Assembly (NCBI RefSeq): GCF_021602025.1
Contig: NZ_BQHW01000019.1
Location: 62,001 to 126,000, forward strand
Length of the DNA stretch: 64,000 bases
Reading direction: 5' to 3'
Source: Pseudomonas ceruminis
GTDB lineage: Bacteria > Pseudomonadota > Gammaproteobacteria > Pseudomonadales > Pseudomonadaceae
The notes under the pieces: generated by a model
The model's input: only the letters and a program-made list of their open reading frames with translations
What the model was told of the DNA's origin: nothing
Databases searched by the model: none
Program-made: the position numbers and the translations under genes
Part shown: in pieces, positions 46,184 through 58,799 of the stretch
Position numbering within the stretch: position 1 is the stretch's first letter
Layout: each line of letters starts with the position of its first letter

Positions 46184-46203
46184 GCGGGGGCCGAAGCCCC
46201 CGC
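46184..46203 (-). other. Intercistronic hairpin between atpA and atpG
   Basis: The stem GCGGGGGC-cgaa-GCCCCCGC has a stable tetraloop and no T tract. It is likely a stability or translational-balance element. Confidence 0.55.
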
Positions 46204-46209
46204 CGCGGC

Positions 46210-47754
46210 TTACCAGGTTTGGGTGGCCTTGAACTTCTCGATACCGGCTTTGATACCAGCGTCGATTTCGTCGTTGAAGTCACCCTTCACGTTGATCTTG
46301 GCCATCAGTTCGGCGTGATCACGGTTGAAGTAGGCAATCAGCGCTTGTTCGAAGCTGCCGATCTTGGCGATTTCAACGTCGGTCAGGAACCCACGCTCAG
46401 CGGCATACAGCGACAGCGCCATGTCCGCGATGGACATCGGAGCGTATTGCTTCTGCTTCATCAGCTCAGTCACACGTTGACCGTGTTCCAGCTGCTTACG
46501 GGTGGCTTCGTCCAGGTCAGAAGCGAACTGGGCGAATGCCGCCAGTTCACGGTACTGAGCCAGAGCGGTACGGATACCACCGGAGAGCTTCTTGATGATC
46601 TTGGTCTGAGCGGCACCACCTACGCGGGATACCGAAACACCGGCGTTCACTGCAGGGCGGATGCCCGAGTTGAACATGGCCGATTCCAGGAAGATCTGAC
46701 CGTCGGTGATGGAAATCACGTTGGTCGGAACGAACGCGGAAACGTCGCCAGCCTGGGTTTCGATGATCGGCAGCGCGGTCAGGGAACCGGTTTTGCCAGT
46801 GACTGCACCGTTGGTGAACTTCTCGACGTACTCTTCCGAAACGCGCGATGCACGCTCCAGCAGACGGGAGTGGAGATAGAACACGTCGCCTGGGTACGCT
46901 TCACGTCCTGGTGGACGGCGCAGCAGCAGGGAGATCTGACGGTAGGCAACGGCCTGCTTGGACAGGTCATCGTAAACGATCAGCGCGTCTTCACCGCGGT
47001 CACGGAAGAACTCGCCCATGGTGCAACCGGCGTATGGCGCCAGGAATTGCAGTGCGGCGGATTCCGAAGCACTGGCAACCACCACGATGGTGTTGGCCAG
47101 GGCGCCGTTTTCTTCCAGCTTGCGAACGATGTTGGCAACGGTGGAACGCTTCTGGCCGACAGCGACATAAACACAGAAAATACCGGAGTCTTTCTGGTTG
47201 ATGATGGCGTCGATGGCCATGGCGGTCTTGCCGATCTGACGGTCACCGATGATCAGCTCACGCTGGCCACGGCCGACAGGGATCATGGCGTCGACGGACT
47301 TGTAGCCAGTCTGTACAGGCTGGTCTACCGACTTACGCCAGATCACGCCTGGAGCAACTTTCTCGACCGCATCGGTCTCGGTGTTGCCCAGAGGACCTTT
47401 GCCGTCGATCGGGTTGCCCAGTGCGTCGACGACGCGGCCCAGCAGTTCCTTACCAACCGGAACTTCCAGGATGCGGCCGGTGCACTTGGCGCTCATGCCT
47501 TCGGCCAGGGTGTCGTATGCACCCAGGACCACTGCACCTACGGAGTCTTGCTCCAGGTTCAGGGCCATGCCGTAGACGCCGCCAGGGAACTCGATCATTT
47601 CGCCGTACATGACGTCGGCCAGACCGTGGATCCGCACGATACCGTCGGAAACCGAAACGACGGTACCTTCGTTACGGGCTTGGGAGCTCACATCGAGGTT
47701 GTCGATGCGGCCCTTGATGATTTCACTAATTTCGGAAGGATTGAGTTGCTGCAT
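46210..47754 (-). CDS. atpA: F1Fo ATP synthase alpha subunit
   Basis: This 514-residue non-catalytic nucleotide-binding subunit starts [17 protein letters not shown]. It has Walker [14 protein letters not shown], the [20 protein letters not shown] region and the arginine-finger segment [20 protein letters not shown]. It forms the alternating alpha3beta3 ring. The long open frame on the opposite strand (45445-47913) is an antisense artefact of codon bias. Confidence 0.98.
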   Translation of the reverse strand: MQQLNPSEISEIIKGRIDNLDVSSQARNEGTVVSVSDGIVRIHGLADVMYGEMIEFPGGVYGMALNLEQDSVGAVVLGAYDTLAEGMSAKCTGRILEVPVGKELLGRVVDALGNPIDGKGPLGNTETDAVEKVAPGVIWRKSVDQPVQTGYKSVDAMIPVGRGQRELIIGDRQIGKTAMAIDAIINQKDSGIFCVYVAVGQKRSTVANIVRKLEENGALANTIVVVASASESAALQFLAPYAGCTMGEFFRDRGEDALIVYDDLSKQAVAYRQISLLLRRPPGREAYPGDVFYLHSRLLERASRVSEEYVEKFTNGAVTGKTGSLTALPIIETQAGDVSAFVPTNVISITDGQIFLESAMFNSGIRPAVNAGVSVSRVGGAAQTKIIKKLSGGIRTALAQYRELAAFAQFASDLDEATRKQLEHGQRVTELMKQKQYAPMSIADMALSLYAAERGFLTDVEIAKIGSFEQALIAYFNRDHAELMAKINVKGDFNDEIDAGIKAGIEKFKATQTW

Positions 47755-47775
47755 TGCTCTGCTGCCCCTTCAAAC

Positions 47776-48312
47776 TCAAGATTTCAATGCTTCGGCCAGT
47801 TTCGCGATTTTGCCGCGAACAGAGCCATCGATTACCAGGTCACCAGCGCGGATGACGACGCCGCCAATCAGGCTGGCATCCTCCGACGCGTGCAGGCGCA
47901 CTTCCTGGCCTAACCGTGCACTGAGAACCTTGGCGAGTTTGTCTTGCTGTTCTTGGTTCAACGCAAAAGCACTGGTGACTTCCACGTCCACGGATTTCTC
48001 TTGCTCGGCCTTGAACAGGTCGAATAGAGCGGCAATCTCCGGCAGAAGCAGGAGACGGTCGTTTTCCGCGGCAACACGAATGAAATTCTGTGCCTGTGCA
48101 TTGAACTTGTCACCGCACACGTCAATGAACGTGGCGGCCTTTTCTGCGCTCGTCAGTCGCGGGGCCTTGAGCAGGCGCTGCATGGTGTCGTCTTGCGACA
48201 CCGCAGCAGCCAGGCCGAGCATGGCTGACCAATTGGCCAGTTGCTGATGGGCCTGGGCATGCTCAAAGGCAGCCTTAGCGTAAGGTCGGGCCAACGTGGT
48301 CAGTTCTGCCAT
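47776..48312 (-). CDS. atpH: F1Fo ATP synthase delta subunit
   Basis: This 178-residue peripheral-stalk protein joins F1 to subunit b. It has the N-terminal [13 protein letters not shown] helix and the conserved C-terminal signature [20 protein letters not shown]. It is 12 bases downstream of atpF and 21 bases upstream of atpA. Confidence 0.97.
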   Translation of the reverse strand: MAELTTLARPYAKAAFEHAQAHQQLANWSAMLGLAAAVSQDDTMQRLLKAPRLTSAEKAATFIDVCGDKFNAQAQNFIRVAAENDRLLLLPEIAALFDLFKAEQEKSVDVEVTSAFALNQEQQDKLAKVLSARLGQEVRLHASEDASLIGGVVIRAGDLVIDGSVRGKIAKLAEALKS

Positions 48313-48324
48313 GATCGCCCTCGC

Positions 48325-48795
48325 TTAAATTTCAGCGGCCAGTTTGTTAACCAGCTCCGCATGCGCGTTTTGATCGATTGTGGCGCCAAGGATCTTTTCA
48401 GCACCGTCAACGGCCAGGGCACCCACTTGGGCACGCAGGGCGTCTTTAGCGCTGTTCAGTTCCTGTTCGATCTCGGCCAGAGCCTGAGCCTTCACACGGT
48501 CAGCTTCGACGCGGGCCTGGTCACGGGCTTCCTCGACAAGCTGAGCAGCGCGTTTCTTGCTTTGCTCAATGATTTCGGCTGCCTGTGCTTTAGCTTCACG
48601 CAGTTGCTGACCCGCTTTCTCTTGGGCCAGTTCCAGGTCGCGAGCTGCGCGGTTGGCAGCGTCCAAGCCGTCGGCAATCTTCTTTTGGCGCTCTTGCAGA
48701 GCAGTGATGACCGGAGGCCATACGTACTTCATGCAGAAGAGTACAAAAATCAGGAAGGCAACGGATTGGCCAATCAGGGTTGCATTAATGTTCAC
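48325..48795 (-). CDS. atpF: F1Fo ATP synthase subunit b
   Basis: This 156-residue stator subunit has one N-terminal membrane span ([20 protein letters not shown]). A long charged helix rich in Ala, Glu, Lys and Arg follows and forms the peripheral-stalk coiled coil. The length equals that of E. coli b (156). It lies between atpE and atpH. Confidence 0.97.
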   Translation of the reverse strand: MNINATLIGQSVAFLIFVLFCMKYVWPPVITALQERQKKIADGLDAANRAARDLELAQEKAGQQLREAKAQAAEIIEQSKKRAAQLVEEARDQARVEADRVKAQALAEIEQELNSAKDALRAQVGALAVDGAEKILGATIDQNAHAELVNKLAAEI

Positions 48796-48852
48796 GCCAA
48801 CACCTCGCTCGGTCTTAATTCATCACAGCCATCAACTCGTGAGTACGAGTGA

Positions 48853-49125
<273 letters not shown>

Positions 49126-49253
49126 TTACGTCGTATTGGTTAGGTTTTTAGTTTGAAGCGGTAAAACAAATCGTTTGGTACAGCTGCCCTTGCGGACTTT
49201 TAAAGCCCTCCCCCCAAACGAGCGGGGAAGGCTATCAGACACGCCAGGCGGTC

Positions 49254-50547
<1,294 letters not shown>

Positions 50548-50622
50548 CACAACTGCTCCTCAGAAGTCGACCAACAAGTCAGTAACGACTTGGCATAATT
50601 TGTGCCGACAAAATGCGCGCAG

Positions 50623-50651
50623 AGTATAGGGGTGGATTAACCCCTATTCAA
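50623..50651 (-). promoter_or_regulatory. Sigma-70 promoter of the atp operon
   Basis: On the minus strand TTGAAT, a 17-base spacer and TATACT lie about 75-105 bases upstream of atpI. The spacing is ideal, and this is the best promoter in the atpI-parB gap. Confidence 0.7.
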
Positions 50652-50696
50652 CTCTTCGGTAGTGATTTCCGACTGCGCGCTACAACGGGAATTGTT

Positions 50697-51569
50697 TCAG
50701 CGGATGTGAGCAAGCACGCCCTGCAACTCGTCAAGTGAGTTGTAACGAATAACCAGCTGGCCTTTTCCCTTGTTGCCGTGACGAATCTGCACAGGGGAGC
50801 CCAGGCGCTCTGCGAGCCGCTGTTCAAGGCGCTCGATATCCGGATCAGGTTTGCTCGGTTCGACCGGATCAGGCTTGCCGTTGAGCCACTGGCGCACCAG
50901 CGCCTCGGTTTGGCGCACAGTCAGGCCACGTGCGACAACATGACGCGCCCCCTCTTCCTGACGATCTTCTTCCAGGCCGAGCAATGCGCGTGCGTGGCCC
51001 ATTTCCAGGTCGCCATGGGCGAGCATGGTCTTGATCGCCTCGGGCAGCGAAATCAGACGCAGCAGGTTAGCCACAGTGACCCGCGACTTGCCCACGGCAT
51101 CGGCCACCTGTTGCTGGGTCAGCTCGAACTCTTGCTGCAGGCGCTGAAGGGCCAGAGCCTCCTCCAGCGGGTTGAGGTCTTCGCGCTGAATGTTCTCGAT
51201 GAGCGCCATGGCAATGGCGGCTTCATCCGGCACCTCGCGTACCATCGCCGGGATGGTGTCCAGGCCGGCTTGCTGGGTAGCGCGCCAGCGCCGCTCACCG
51301 GCAATGATCTCGTAGCGGTTGCCATCGATCGGGCGCACCACGATCGGCTGCATGACGCCATGACTGCGAATCGAGTGCGCGAGTTCTTCCAGCGCCTGCG
51401 GATCCATGTCGCGACGCGGCTGGTATTTGCCACGCTGGATCAGTTCGACCGGCAGGTGTTGCAGTTCCTTCTGGTCGATCTTGACAGCCTGCTCTTCGAG
51501 CGCGCTGACGGAAGGACCACTGAGCAGTGCATCCAACCCACGTCCGAGACCCCGTTTCTTAACGGCCAT
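50697..51569 (-). CDS. parB: Chromosome-partitioning protein ParB
   Basis: This 290-residue parS-binding CTPase has the start MAVKKRGLGRGLDALLSG, the nuclease-like motif with the ParB boxes (YQPRRDMDPQALEELAHSIR, GERRWRATQQAGL) and the helix-turn-helix EFELTQQQVADAVGKSRVTV. The C-terminal dimerisation domain follows. Its binding sites in this window are the parS sequences in recF and folE2. It follows parA by nine bases. Confidence 0.97.
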   Translation of the reverse strand: MAVKKRGLGRGLDALLSGPSVSALEEQAVKIDQKELQHLPVELIQRGKYQPRRDMDPQALEELAHSIRSHGVMQPIVVRPIDGNRYEIIAGERRWRATQQAGLDTIPAMVREVPDEAAIAMALIENIQREDLNPLEEALALQRLQQEFELTQQQVADAVGKSRVTVANLLRLISLPEAIKTMLAHGDLEMGHARALLGLEEDRQEEGARHVVARGLTVRQTEALVRQWLNGKPDPVEPSKPDPDIERLEQRLAERLGSPVQIRHGNKGKGQLVIRYNSLDELQGVLAHIR

Positions 51570-51578
51570 GCGGATTCC

Positions 51579-52370
51579 TTAAGTTGTCTGTGCAGTGCGT
51601 GATTGACGGCGTTGACGGCGAACCAGTTCCCCGGCCAGGGCCAGATAGGCCAATGCGCCACGCGATTGCTTGTCGTAGGCCAGGGCAGGCATGCCAAAGC
51701 TCGGTGCCTCGGCCAGGCGGATGTTGCGCGGGATCACGGTGTCGTACAACTGCTCGCCGAAGTGCTCCTTGAGCTGCGCCGAAACATCGTTGTTCAGGCT
51801 CAGGCGCGGGTCGTACATGGTCCGCAGCAGGCCTTCAATCTTCAGCTCAGGGTTCAGCCGGGCCGCGATGCGCTTGATGTTATCCACAAGGTCGCTGAGA
51901 CCTTCGAGCGCATAGTATTCGCACTGCATCGGGATGATCACGCCGTCGGAAGCGACCAGGGCGTTGAGCGTGAGCATCGACAGCGAGGGTGGGCAGTCGA
52001 TGAGGATGAAGTCGTAGTTGTCGCGGATCGGCGCCAGGGCGTTGCGCAGGCGGCTCTCCTTGACCTGCATTTCCAGCAGCACCACTTCCGCGGCGGTCAG
52101 GTCACGGTTGGCCGGCAGCAACTGGAAGCCACCGTGCTCGGAGTAGTGCATGGCCTGGGCAAGGTCGCATTCCCCGATCAGCAGGTCATAGACCGAGTGC
52201 TCGAGTTCATGTTTGTCCACACCGCTGCCCATGGTGGCGTTGCCCTGCGGATCGAGGTCGATCAGCAGTACACGACGCTTGGTCGCGGCCAGCGATGCTG
52301 CAAGATTGATACAGGTGGTGGTCTTACCCACTCCACCTTTCTGGTTCGCGATTGCGAATACCTTAGCCAT
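51579..52370 (-). CDS. parA: Chromosome-partitioning ATPase ParA (Soj)
   Basis: This 263-residue Walker-type ATPase has the deviant Walker A KGGVGKTTTCINLAASLA at residues 11-28, LLIDLDPQGNATMGSG, the Walker B region FILIDCPPSLSMLTLNAL and NIRLAEAPSFG. It moves ParB-parS complexes toward the cell poles. It is downstream of rsmG and upstream of parB in the usual rsmG-parA-parB order. An exact DnaA box lies at 51880-51888. Confidence 0.97.
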   Translation of the reverse strand: MAKVFAIANQKGGVGKTTTCINLAASLAATKRRVLLIDLDPQGNATMGSGVDKHELEHSVYDLLIGECDLAQAMHYSEHGGFQLLPANRDLTAAEVVLLEMQVKESRLRNALAPIRDNYDFILIDCPPSLSMLTLNALVASDGVIIPMQCEYYALEGLSDLVDNIKRIAARLNPELKIEGLLRTMYDPRLSLNNDVSAQLKEHFGEQLYDTVIPRNIRLAEAPSFGMPALAYDKQSRGALAYLALAGELVRRQRRQSRTAQTT

Positions 52371-52388
52371 TGTTGCGTGTGTTCCCAG

Positions 52389-53039
52389 TCATGCCTTGCG
52401 GCGCAGTATCAGCAGATGGCGCTGGCCCTGGCAACCTGGAACGGTCAGGGCCTGCTCGCTTTCCACTGTGAAGTCTGCGGGCAATGCTACCAGTTCATCG
52501 GCAGGATGCAGCCCCTTCATTGCAAGCCATTGCGTCCCGGTGTCGCCCAAGTGGCGTGTCCAGTTGGTGAAGTTCTCCATGCTGCTGAACGCACGGGAGA
52601 TGATGCCGCTGAACGGCTGCGCGGGCTGGAAGGCCTCGACCCGGCTGTGGATAACCGTGAGATTGTCCAGTTTCAGCTCCATTTTCACCTGGGTCAGAAA
52701 ACGCGTTTTCTTGCCATTGGCGTCCAGCACCGTCACTTGCTTGTGCGGATGCAGGATAGCCAACGGGATACCTGGCATGCCACCGCCGCTGCCAACATCC
52801 AGCCAAGTGTCCCGATCGCTGTGGATAAACGGCATGACACTGAGGCTGTCGAGCAAGTGCCGAGAAACCATTTCGTCAGGATCACGCACAGCGGTGAGGT
52901 TGTAGGCTTTGTTCCACTTGATCAACAAGGCGAGGTAGCCAAGCAGACGTTCATGTTGTTCGGCGCTCAGCTCGACATCGAGCTGGCGCGCGCCTGTGGA
53001 CAACTCTTCAGCGTGTTGCGGGGTGACCAGGGAACTCAA
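52389..53039 (-). CDS. rsmG: 16S rRNA (guanine527-N7)-methyltransferase RsmG
   Basis: This 216-residue SAM-dependent methyltransferase modifies G527 of 16S rRNA. It has the motif [19 protein letters not shown] and the segment [16 protein letters not shown]. The start is TTG at 53039, overlapping the mnmG stop codon as TTGA, so translation is coupled. Exact DnaA boxes at 52646-52654 and 52820-52828 lie inside the gene. Formerly called GidB. Confidence 0.96.
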   Translation of the reverse strand: MSSLVTPQHAEELSTGARQLDVELSAEQHERLLGYLALLIKWNKAYNLTAVRDPDEMVSRHLLDSLSVMPFIHSDRDTWLDVGSGGGMPGIPLAILHPHKQVTVLDANGKKTRFLTQVKMELKLDNLTVIHSRVEAFQPAQPFSGIISRAFSSMENFTNWTRHLGDTGTQWLAMKGLHPADELVALPADFTVESEQALTVPGCQGQRHLLILRRKA

Positions 53040-54931
53040 GCGCTTTGCTCCAATTCGCGGCCAGCGCCGCGTTTTTTCAGATGAATCAGCAACAGGGAAA
53101 TCGCCGCCGGCGTAACGCCAGGGATGCGCGACGCCTGGCCCAGGGTTTCCGGGCGGGTCTGGCCGAGCTTGCCCTGGATCTCTTTGGACAAGCCGGAGAT
53201 CGTGCTGTAGTCGATATCCACAGGCAGGCGAGTATCTTCGCTGGCGCGCAGACGGGCGATCTCATCCTGCTGGCGATCGATGTAGCCGGCGTACTTGGTC
53301 TTGATCTCGACCTGCTCGGCAACCTGTGGATCGATCACGTCACCGCCAGTCGCTTCGATCAGCCCGGCATAATCGATCTCTGGACGGGCCAGGAGGTTGA
53401 GGAGACTGTATTCGTGGCTCAGTGGCGTACCGAACTTATCCACAACGGCTTGGCCCAGCGGCGTATTCGGGCGGATCCAGGTCGACTTCAGGCGCTGTTC
53501 CTCACGCTCAATACCCTCGCGTTTGGCACAGAAGGCCGCCCAGCGGTCGTCGTCGATCAGGCCCAGTTCGCGGCCTTTCTCGGTCAGACGCAGATCGGCG
53601 TTGTCTTCACGCAGGATCAGGCGGTACTCGGCACGTGACGTAAACATGCGGTACGGCTCCTGGGTGCCCAGGGTAATCAGGTCGTCGACCAAGACGCCGA
53701 TGTACGCCTCGTCGCGGCGCGGGCACCAGCTTTCGCGGCCCTGCGCACGCAGCGCAGCGTTGGTCCCGGCCAGCAGCCCCTGGGCGCCGGCCTCTTCGTA
53801 ACCGGTGGTGCCGTTGATCTGGCCAGCGAAGAACAGGCCGCCGATGACTTTGGTCTCGAGGCTGTACTTGAGGTCGCGCGGGTCGAAGTAGTCGTATTCG
53901 ATAGCGTAACCCGGGCGAACGATGTGGGCGTTTTCCATGCCGCGGATCGAACGGACCAGTTCCAGCTGCACGTCGAACGGCAGCGAAGTGGAAATACCGT
54001 TGGGGTACAGCTCATGGGTGGTCAGGCCTTCCGGCTCGATGAACACCTGGTGGCTTTCCTTGTCGGCGAAGCGATGGATCTTGTCTTCGATCGAGGGGCA
54101 GTACCGCGGGCCAATACCTTCGATGACACCCGAGTACATCGGCGAGCGGTCGAGATTCGAGGCAATGATCTCGTGGGTTCGCGCATTGGTGTGGGTAATC
54201 CAGCAGCTGACCTGACGCGGGTGCATCTGTGCATTGCCCATGAACGACATCACCGGGATCGGTGTATCGCCTGGCTGCTCGGTCATGACAGAGAAGTCCA
54301 CCGACCGGCCATCGATGCGCGGCGGAGTGCCTGTCTTCAGGCGGCCGACCCGCAGCGGCAGTTCCCGCATGCGGTGAGCCAGGGCAATCGAGGGCGGATC
54401 GCCGGCACGTCCGCCGGAGTGGTTCTGTAGGCCAATGTGGATAAGCCCGCCGAGGAAGGTACCAGTCGTCAGTACGACCGATTCGGCGAAGAAACGCAGG
54501 CCCATTTGCGTGACCACGCCCTTGACCTGGTCCTGTTCGACGATCAGGTCGTCGCAGGACTGCTGGAATATCCACAGGTTCGGCTGGTTTTCCAGGATTT
54601 CACGCACTACGGCCTTGTAGATGGCGCGGTCCGCCTGTGCACGGGTGGCTCGAACGGCCGGGCCCTTGCGGTTATTCAGAACGCGGAACTGGATGCCGCT
54701 CTTGTCGGTGGCCAGCGCCATAGCGCCGCCGAGGGCATCGATCTCTTTGACCAGATGACTTTTGCCAATACCGCCGATGGCGGGGTTGCAGCTCATGTGA
54801 CCGAGGGTTTCCACGTTATGGGTCAGCAGCAGGGTTTTTACACCCATGCGTGCAGACGCAAGCGCAGCCTCGGTACCGGCATGGCCGCCGCCGATGACGA
54901 TCACTTCAAAACGGGAAGGGAAATCCACCAC
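53036..54931 (-). CDS. mnmG: tRNA uridine-5-carboxymethylaminomethyl modification enzyme MnmG
   Basis: This 631-residue FAD-dependent protein works with MnmE to add the aminomethyl group at wobble U34. It has the dinucleotide motif [19 protein letters not shown] near residue 11, the family signatures [20 protein letters not shown] and [20 protein letters not shown], and a helical C-terminus. The start is GTG 54931, with a second GTG one codon later and GAGG upstream. Its 5' region faces the second DnaA-box cluster. Formerly GidA. Confidence 0.97.
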   Translation of the reverse strand: MVDFPSRFEVIVIGGGHAGTEAALASARMGVKTLLLTHNVETLGHMSCNPAIGGIGKSHLVKEIDALGGAMALATDKSGIQFRVLNNRKGPAVRATRAQADRAIYKAVVREILENQPNLWIFQQSCDDLIVEQDQVKGVVTQMGLRFFAESVVLTTGTFLGGLIHIGLQNHSGGRAGDPPSIALAHRMRELPLRVGRLKTGTPPRIDGRSVDFSVMTEQPGDTPIPVMSFMGNAQMHPRQVSCWITHTNARTHEIIASNLDRSPMYSGVIEGIGPRYCPSIEDKIHRFADKESHQVFIEPEGLTTHELYPNGISTSLPFDVQLELVRSIRGMENAHIVRPGYAIEYDYFDPRDLKYSLETKVIGGLFFAGQINGTTGYEEAGAQGLLAGTNAALRAQGRESWCPRRDEAYIGVLVDDLITLGTQEPYRMFTSRAEYRLILREDNADLRLTEKGRELGLIDDDRWAAFCAKREGIEREEQRLKSTWIRPNTPLGQAVVDKFGTPLSHEYSLLNLLARPEIDYAGLIEATGGDVIDPQVAEQVEIKTKYAGYIDRQQDEIARLRASEDTRLPVDIDYSTISGLSKEIQGKLGQTRPETLGQASRIPGVTPAAISLLLIHLKKRGAGRELEQSA

Positions 54932-55412
54932 GCACCTCGTGCCTGTTTTTGCGAATAGAGAAGGTAAGCGGACAAGTATAGGGACTTCACCCGCTCTAAA
55001 GAAACCTTTTGGGCAAATTTTGACCAGGCTGTGGATGAGTGGCAGACAACAGAAATCAAAGAGAAGAAATTTAAAAAAGCTTTGTTTTTATGTTTATTCT
55101 TATGCACACGCCTATCTGTGGATAACGTTCTGTAACCCTTCTGTGGCGCTGTGTAGAGAAAAATTAAACCCTGTGGTTGGAGTACCCTGAGGGCTCTGGA
55201 TAAGCGCATTTAACCTGTGGATTAAATAGCTACTTACCCACAGGCGGGTTTGTCCTCAGAAAAAAACCCTGGTTATCAACCTAGCTGAAGTTGAGTTTTC
55301 CACAGACCTTAACGGGGCTTTTCCGTGACTGTGGATAGAAAATCAGGCAAAAAAAAGCCGCTCCCCGGAGGAAGCGGCTGTGTTCGACAGGCCGTCTGGA
55401 CGGCTTGCGAGG
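54932..55412. other. Second DnaA-box region between mnmG and mnmE
   Basis: This gene-free stretch contains an exact DnaA box at 55117-55125. One-mismatch boxes lie at 55030-55038, 55195-55203, 55216-55224, 55234-55242, 55296-55304 and 55330-55338. An A/T-rich tract (about 55045-55105) could serve as an unwinding element. It probably carries the mnmG promoter too. The rpmH-dnaA gap is the established origin in pseudomonads; this one may be auxiliary. Confidence 0.6.
55351..55380 (-). terminator. Rho-independent terminator of mnmE
   Basis: The stem AGCCGCT/AGCGGCT, extended by a GC-rich inner part, is followed on the minus strand by a run of eight T. It lies 33 bases after the mnmE stop. Confidence 0.88.
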
Positions 55413-56783
55413 CTATTTGCCGATACAGAAACTAGAGAAGATTCGCCCCAACAGGTCATCCGAACTGAAGGCGCCGGTGATTTCACCCAGGGCTTGCTGC
55501 GCCTGGCGCAGATCTTCAGCCAGCAGTTCCCCAGCCCCGGCCTGGGTTAGCTGGGCCCGCCCGTGCTCCAGGTGCGTACTGGCCTGCTGCAACGCATCCA
55601 GGTGGCGCCTGCGTGCGCTGAAACCGCTCTCTGCGGTCTGTTCATAACCCATGCAGGCCTTCAGATGATCGCGCAACAGTTGCAGGCCCTGATCTTCGCC
55701 CTTGGCGCTGAGCGTGATCGTCACATGGCCGTCATCGCACTGCTCCAGCCCCATCGTTTCGCCGCTGAGGTCAGCTTTGTTACGGATCAGCGTGACCTTC
55801 CCAGGGGCCGGCCGCTGGTCGAGAAATTCTGGCCACAACGCGAACGGGTCTCCGGCTTCGGGCGCGGTGGAATCCACCACCAGCAATACGCGATCTGCTT
55901 CGCCAATAGCCTTGAGCGCACGCTCCACACCGATCTTTTCCACATGGTCATCGGTATCGCGCAGGCCAGCCGTGTCGACCACGTGCAACGGCATGCCATC
56001 GATGTGGATATGTTCGCGCAGGATATCCCGCGTGGTGCCGGCGATGTCGGTGACGATCGCCGCCTCGCGGCCTGCCAGTTTGTTCAACAGGCTCGACTTG
56101 CCCGCGTTCGGCCTGCCAGCGATCACCACTGTCATACCGTCGCGCAGCAATGCACCCTGCCCGGCTTCGCGCTGCACATTAGCCAGCTCGGAACGGACGG
56201 TATCGAGCATCGACAAGACATGGCCATCGGCGAGGAAGTCGATTTCCTCCTCCGGGAAGTCGATCGCCGCCTCGACGAAGATGCGCAGGGCGATCAACGC
56301 TTCGGTAAGGAAATGCACACGTTTGGAAAACTCACCCTGCAGCGAGCGCAGGGCATTGCGCGCCGCTTGGCTGGAGCTCGCCTCGATCAAGTCGGCGATG
56401 GCTTCAGCCTGGGCCAGGTCGAGCTTGTCGTTGAGAAACGCACGCTCGCTGAACTCGCCAGGACGGGCCAGGCGGCATCCCACTTGTACACAGCGCTGCA
56501 GCAGCATGTCCAGGACCACAGGGCCGCCGTGCCCTTGCAGCTCGAGCACATCCTCTCCCGTGAATGAATTCGGCCCAGGGAAGAACAATGCGATGCCTTC
56601 ATCCAGTACCAGCCCTTCCTGGTCGCGGAACGGGCCGTAGTGGGCGTGGCGCGGAGTAAGCGTGCGGCCAGTGATGAGCTTGCCAGCCTCTGCCGCCAAC
56701 GGGCCAGACAGCCTGACGATACCGACGCCACCACGGCCTTGGGCCGTGGCGATGGCGGCGATGGTTTCACGCACAGTGTTCAT
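55413..56783 (-). CDS. mnmE: tRNA modification GTPase MnmE
   Basis: This 456-residue GTPase partners MnmG. An N-terminal tetrahydrofolate-binding domain ([20 protein letters not shown]) is followed by a helical domain that carries an inserted G domain ([35 protein letters not shown]). It ends with the conserved C-terminal motif CIGK. The ATG at 56783 was chosen because similarity starts there; the frame extends upstream through the yidC terminator. Formerly TrmE. Confidence 0.97.
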   Translation of the reverse strand: MNTVRETIAAIATAQGRGGVGIVRLSGPLAAEAGKLITGRTLTPRHAHYGPFRDQEGLVLDEGIALFFPGPNSFTGEDVLELQGHGGPVVLDMLLQRCVQVGCRLARPGEFSERAFLNDKLDLAQAEAIADLIEASSSQAARNALRSLQGEFSKRVHFLTEALIALRIFVEAAIDFPEEEIDFLADGHVLSMLDTVRSELANVQREAGQGALLRDGMTVVIAGRPNAGKSSLLNKLAGREAAIVTDIAGTTRDILREHIHIDGMPLHVVDTAGLRDTDDHVEKIGVERALKAIGEADRVLLVVDSTAPEAGDPFALWPEFLDQRPAPGKVTLIRNKADLSGETMGLEQCDDGHVTITLSAKGEDQGLQLLRDHLKACMGYEQTAESGFSARRRHLDALQQASTHLEHGRAQLTQAGAGELLAEDLRQAQQALGEITGAFSSDDLLGRIFSSFCIGK

Positions 56784-56820
56784 GCTCGAAGCCTCTAGAA
56801 CTGATACGACAGATAGCAAA

Positions 56821-56840
56821 AACGCCCCCGAGGGGGCGTT
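56821..56840. terminator. Terminator between yidC and mnmE
   Basis: AACGCCCC-cgag-GGGGCGTT is flanked by A and T runs on both sides, so it would work in both directions. It lies 28 bases after the yidC stop. Confidence 0.88.
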
Positions 56841-56868
56841 TTTATTCACAGGCTAGCTGATTAGCCTG

Positions 56869-58551
56869 TCAAGCAGCTGCTTTTTTGGTCGCTGCTTCGA
56901 TACGGCGGGTGATGTACCACTGCTGCGAAATCGACAGGCAGTTGTTCACAACCCAGTACAGCACCAAGCCAGCCGGGAACCACAGGAAGAAGAAGGTGAA
57001 GATGATTGGCATCATTTTCATCACCTTGGCCTGCATCGGATCCGGCGGCGTCGGGTTCAGGCGCTGCTGGATGAACATGGTAGCGCCCATGATGATCGGC
57101 AGGATGAAGAACGGATCCTTGATCGACAGGTCGGTAATCCACAGCATCCATGGGGCCTGGCGCATTTCCACGCTTTCCAGCAGCACCCAGTACAGGGCCA
57201 GGAATACCGGCATCTGCACCAGGATCGGCAAGCAGCCGCCCAGTGGGTTGATCTTCTCTTTCTTGTACAGCTCCATCATCGCCTGGGACATCTTCTGGCG
57301 ATCGTCACCGAAGCGTTCCTTCAGCGCGGCGAGCTTCGGTGCGACGGCACGCATGCGCGCCATCGAGCGGTAGCTGGCAGCCGACAGCGGGAAGAACAGC
57401 CCCTTGATGAGCATGGTCAGCACGATGATCGACCAGCCCCAGTTACCTAGCAGGCTGTGGATATGTTGCAGCAGCCAGAAGATCGGCTGGGCGATGAACC
57501 ACAGGAAGCCGTAGTCGACGGTCAGTTCCAGGCCTGGGGACAACTCCTTGAGCTTGGACTGAATCTTCGGGCCGGCGTACAGCATGGCGCTGGTTTCGAC
57601 CTTGCCGCCTGCAGGTACGCTGATGGCCGGACCGGTATAGCCGATGATGTAGTTGCCCTGGCTGTCCTTGCGGGTCTGGACAACGTTGTTGTCCGACTTG
57701 GCTGGAATCCAGGCAGTAACGAAGTAGTGCTGCAGCCAGGCGACCCAGCCGCCAGACACATTTTCTTTCAAACTACCTTTGTCGATGTCCTTCATCGACA
57801 CTTTCTTGTACGGCTCGCCCGCTGTCCACAGGGCCGCGCCCAGGTAGGTGGCAGTGCCGGTAGCCGTGCTCGAAGAAGGATCACCACTGGCATCACGCTT
57901 GAGCTGGGCAAACATGTTGCCGGTCCAGGCCTGGCTGCTCTGGTTGTCGATCAGGTAGCTGACAGTCAGGTCGTACTCACCGCGCTTGAAGCTGAAGCGC
58001 TTGATGTAGTTGACACCGTTGTCACTGAACTTGAGGTCGACAACCAGTTGCTCCTGGCCGTCGGCCAGTTGGTAGCTTTTCTGTTCAGCGGCGTACAGCG
58101 GACGACCGGTGGAGCGGGCATCCGGGCCATTGGCGCCGGTCAGGCCGCTTTGTGCGAGGTAGACGCGCTCGCCACCGTTGTCGAACAGCTGGAACGGAAT
58201 GTCCGGATGATCCTGGCGACGTGGGTACTTCGGCAGGTTCAGCTGGACGATGTCACCACCGACTGGATCGATAGCCAGTTCCAGGACATCGGTCTTGACC
58301 CGGATCAGATCCTTGCTGAGTGCTACGGGTGCCAGTTCGGCAGGGCTCGAATCAGCGTTGGCGCTAGGGACATCGGCGCTCGCGCCGTTGTTAGCGGCCG
58401 GTACGCCATCGGGCAAGCCCGGAGCAACAGTGCTGGCAGCAGTATTCTGAGTCGGCAGGGCAGCCTGGCCGTAGTCATCGTTCCACTTCAGGACCATGAC
58501 GTAGGACACGATTGCCAGGGCGGCGATCAGGATCGTGCGTTTAATATCCAT
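56869..58551 (-). CDS. yidC: Membrane protein insertase YidC
   Basis: This 560-residue inner-membrane insertase has an N-terminal span (MDIKRTILIAALAIVSYVMV), a large periplasmic domain and the conserved core with five spans. The conserved Arg-containing groove region SAASYRSMARMRAVAPKLAA and the motif GGCLPILVQMPVFLALYWVL are visible. It inserts proteins such as subunits a and c of the ATP synthase. It is two bases downstream of yidD. The ATG at 58551 was chosen because the membrane anchor starts there. Confidence 0.97.
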   Translation of the reverse strand: MDIKRTILIAALAIVSYVMVLKWNDDYGQAALPTQNTAASTVAPGLPDGVPAANNGASADVPSANADSSPAELAPVALSKDLIRVKTDVLELAIDPVGGDIVQLNLPKYPRRQDHPDIPFQLFDNGGERVYLAQSGLTGANGPDARSTGRPLYAAEQKSYQLADGQEQLVVDLKFSDNGVNYIKRFSFKRGEYDLTVSYLIDNQSSQAWTGNMFAQLKRDASGDPSSSTATGTATYLGAALWTAGEPYKKVSMKDIDKGSLKENVSGGWVAWLQHYFVTAWIPAKSDNNVVQTRKDSQGNYIIGYTGPAISVPAGGKVETSAMLYAGPKIQSKLKELSPGLELTVDYGFLWFIAQPIFWLLQHIHSLLGNWGWSIIVLTMLIKGLFFPLSAASYRSMARMRAVAPKLAALKERFGDDRQKMSQAMMELYKKEKINPLGGCLPILVQMPVFLALYWVLLESVEMRQAPWMLWITDLSIKDPFFILPIIMGATMFIQQRLNPTPPDPMQAKVMKMMPIIFTFFFLWFPAGLVLYWVVNNCLSISQQWYITRRIEAATKKAAA

Positions 58552-58553
58552 GA

Positions 58554-58799
58554 TTACTCGGCTATCGAAGAAGTTCGGGAGGAAGGCGCGGGGGGAACAG
58601 GATCGAAACCGCCGTCGTTCCACGGATGACAACGCCCCAGGCGACGAACGGTTAGCCACCCGCCACGCAGAAGGCCATGGGTTTCAATGGCTTCGTAGGC
58701 GTAACAGGAGCAACTGGGGTAGAAACGACAGTGGCTGGCCATCAGAGGACTGATGGCGTAACGGTAAAACTGGATCGGAACGAGGGCCAGTTTACGCAT
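58554..58799 (-). CDS. yidD: Membrane protein insertion efficiency factor YidD
   Basis: This 81-residue membrane-associated protein has the family core [20 protein letters not shown], then [19 protein letters not shown] and [14 protein letters not shown]. The three conserved Cys residues are present. It overlaps rnpA by eight bases and precedes yidC, the order found in most bacteria. Confidence 0.95.
   Translation of the reverse strand: MRKLALVPIQFYRYAISPLMASHCRFYPSCSCYAYEAIETHGLLRGGWLTVRRLGRCHPWNDGGFDPVPPAPSSRTSSIAE

Noticed and set aside
45445-47913. An 822-codon open frame opposite atpG/atpA
   Set aside because: It is fully antisense to two certain genes, its translation is low-complexity and matches nothing recognisable, and such frames are common opposite highly biased Pseudomonas genes.
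53045-53638. Plus-strand frames opposite mnmG
   Set aside because: They are antisense to mnmG, without independent start signals or recognisable domains.
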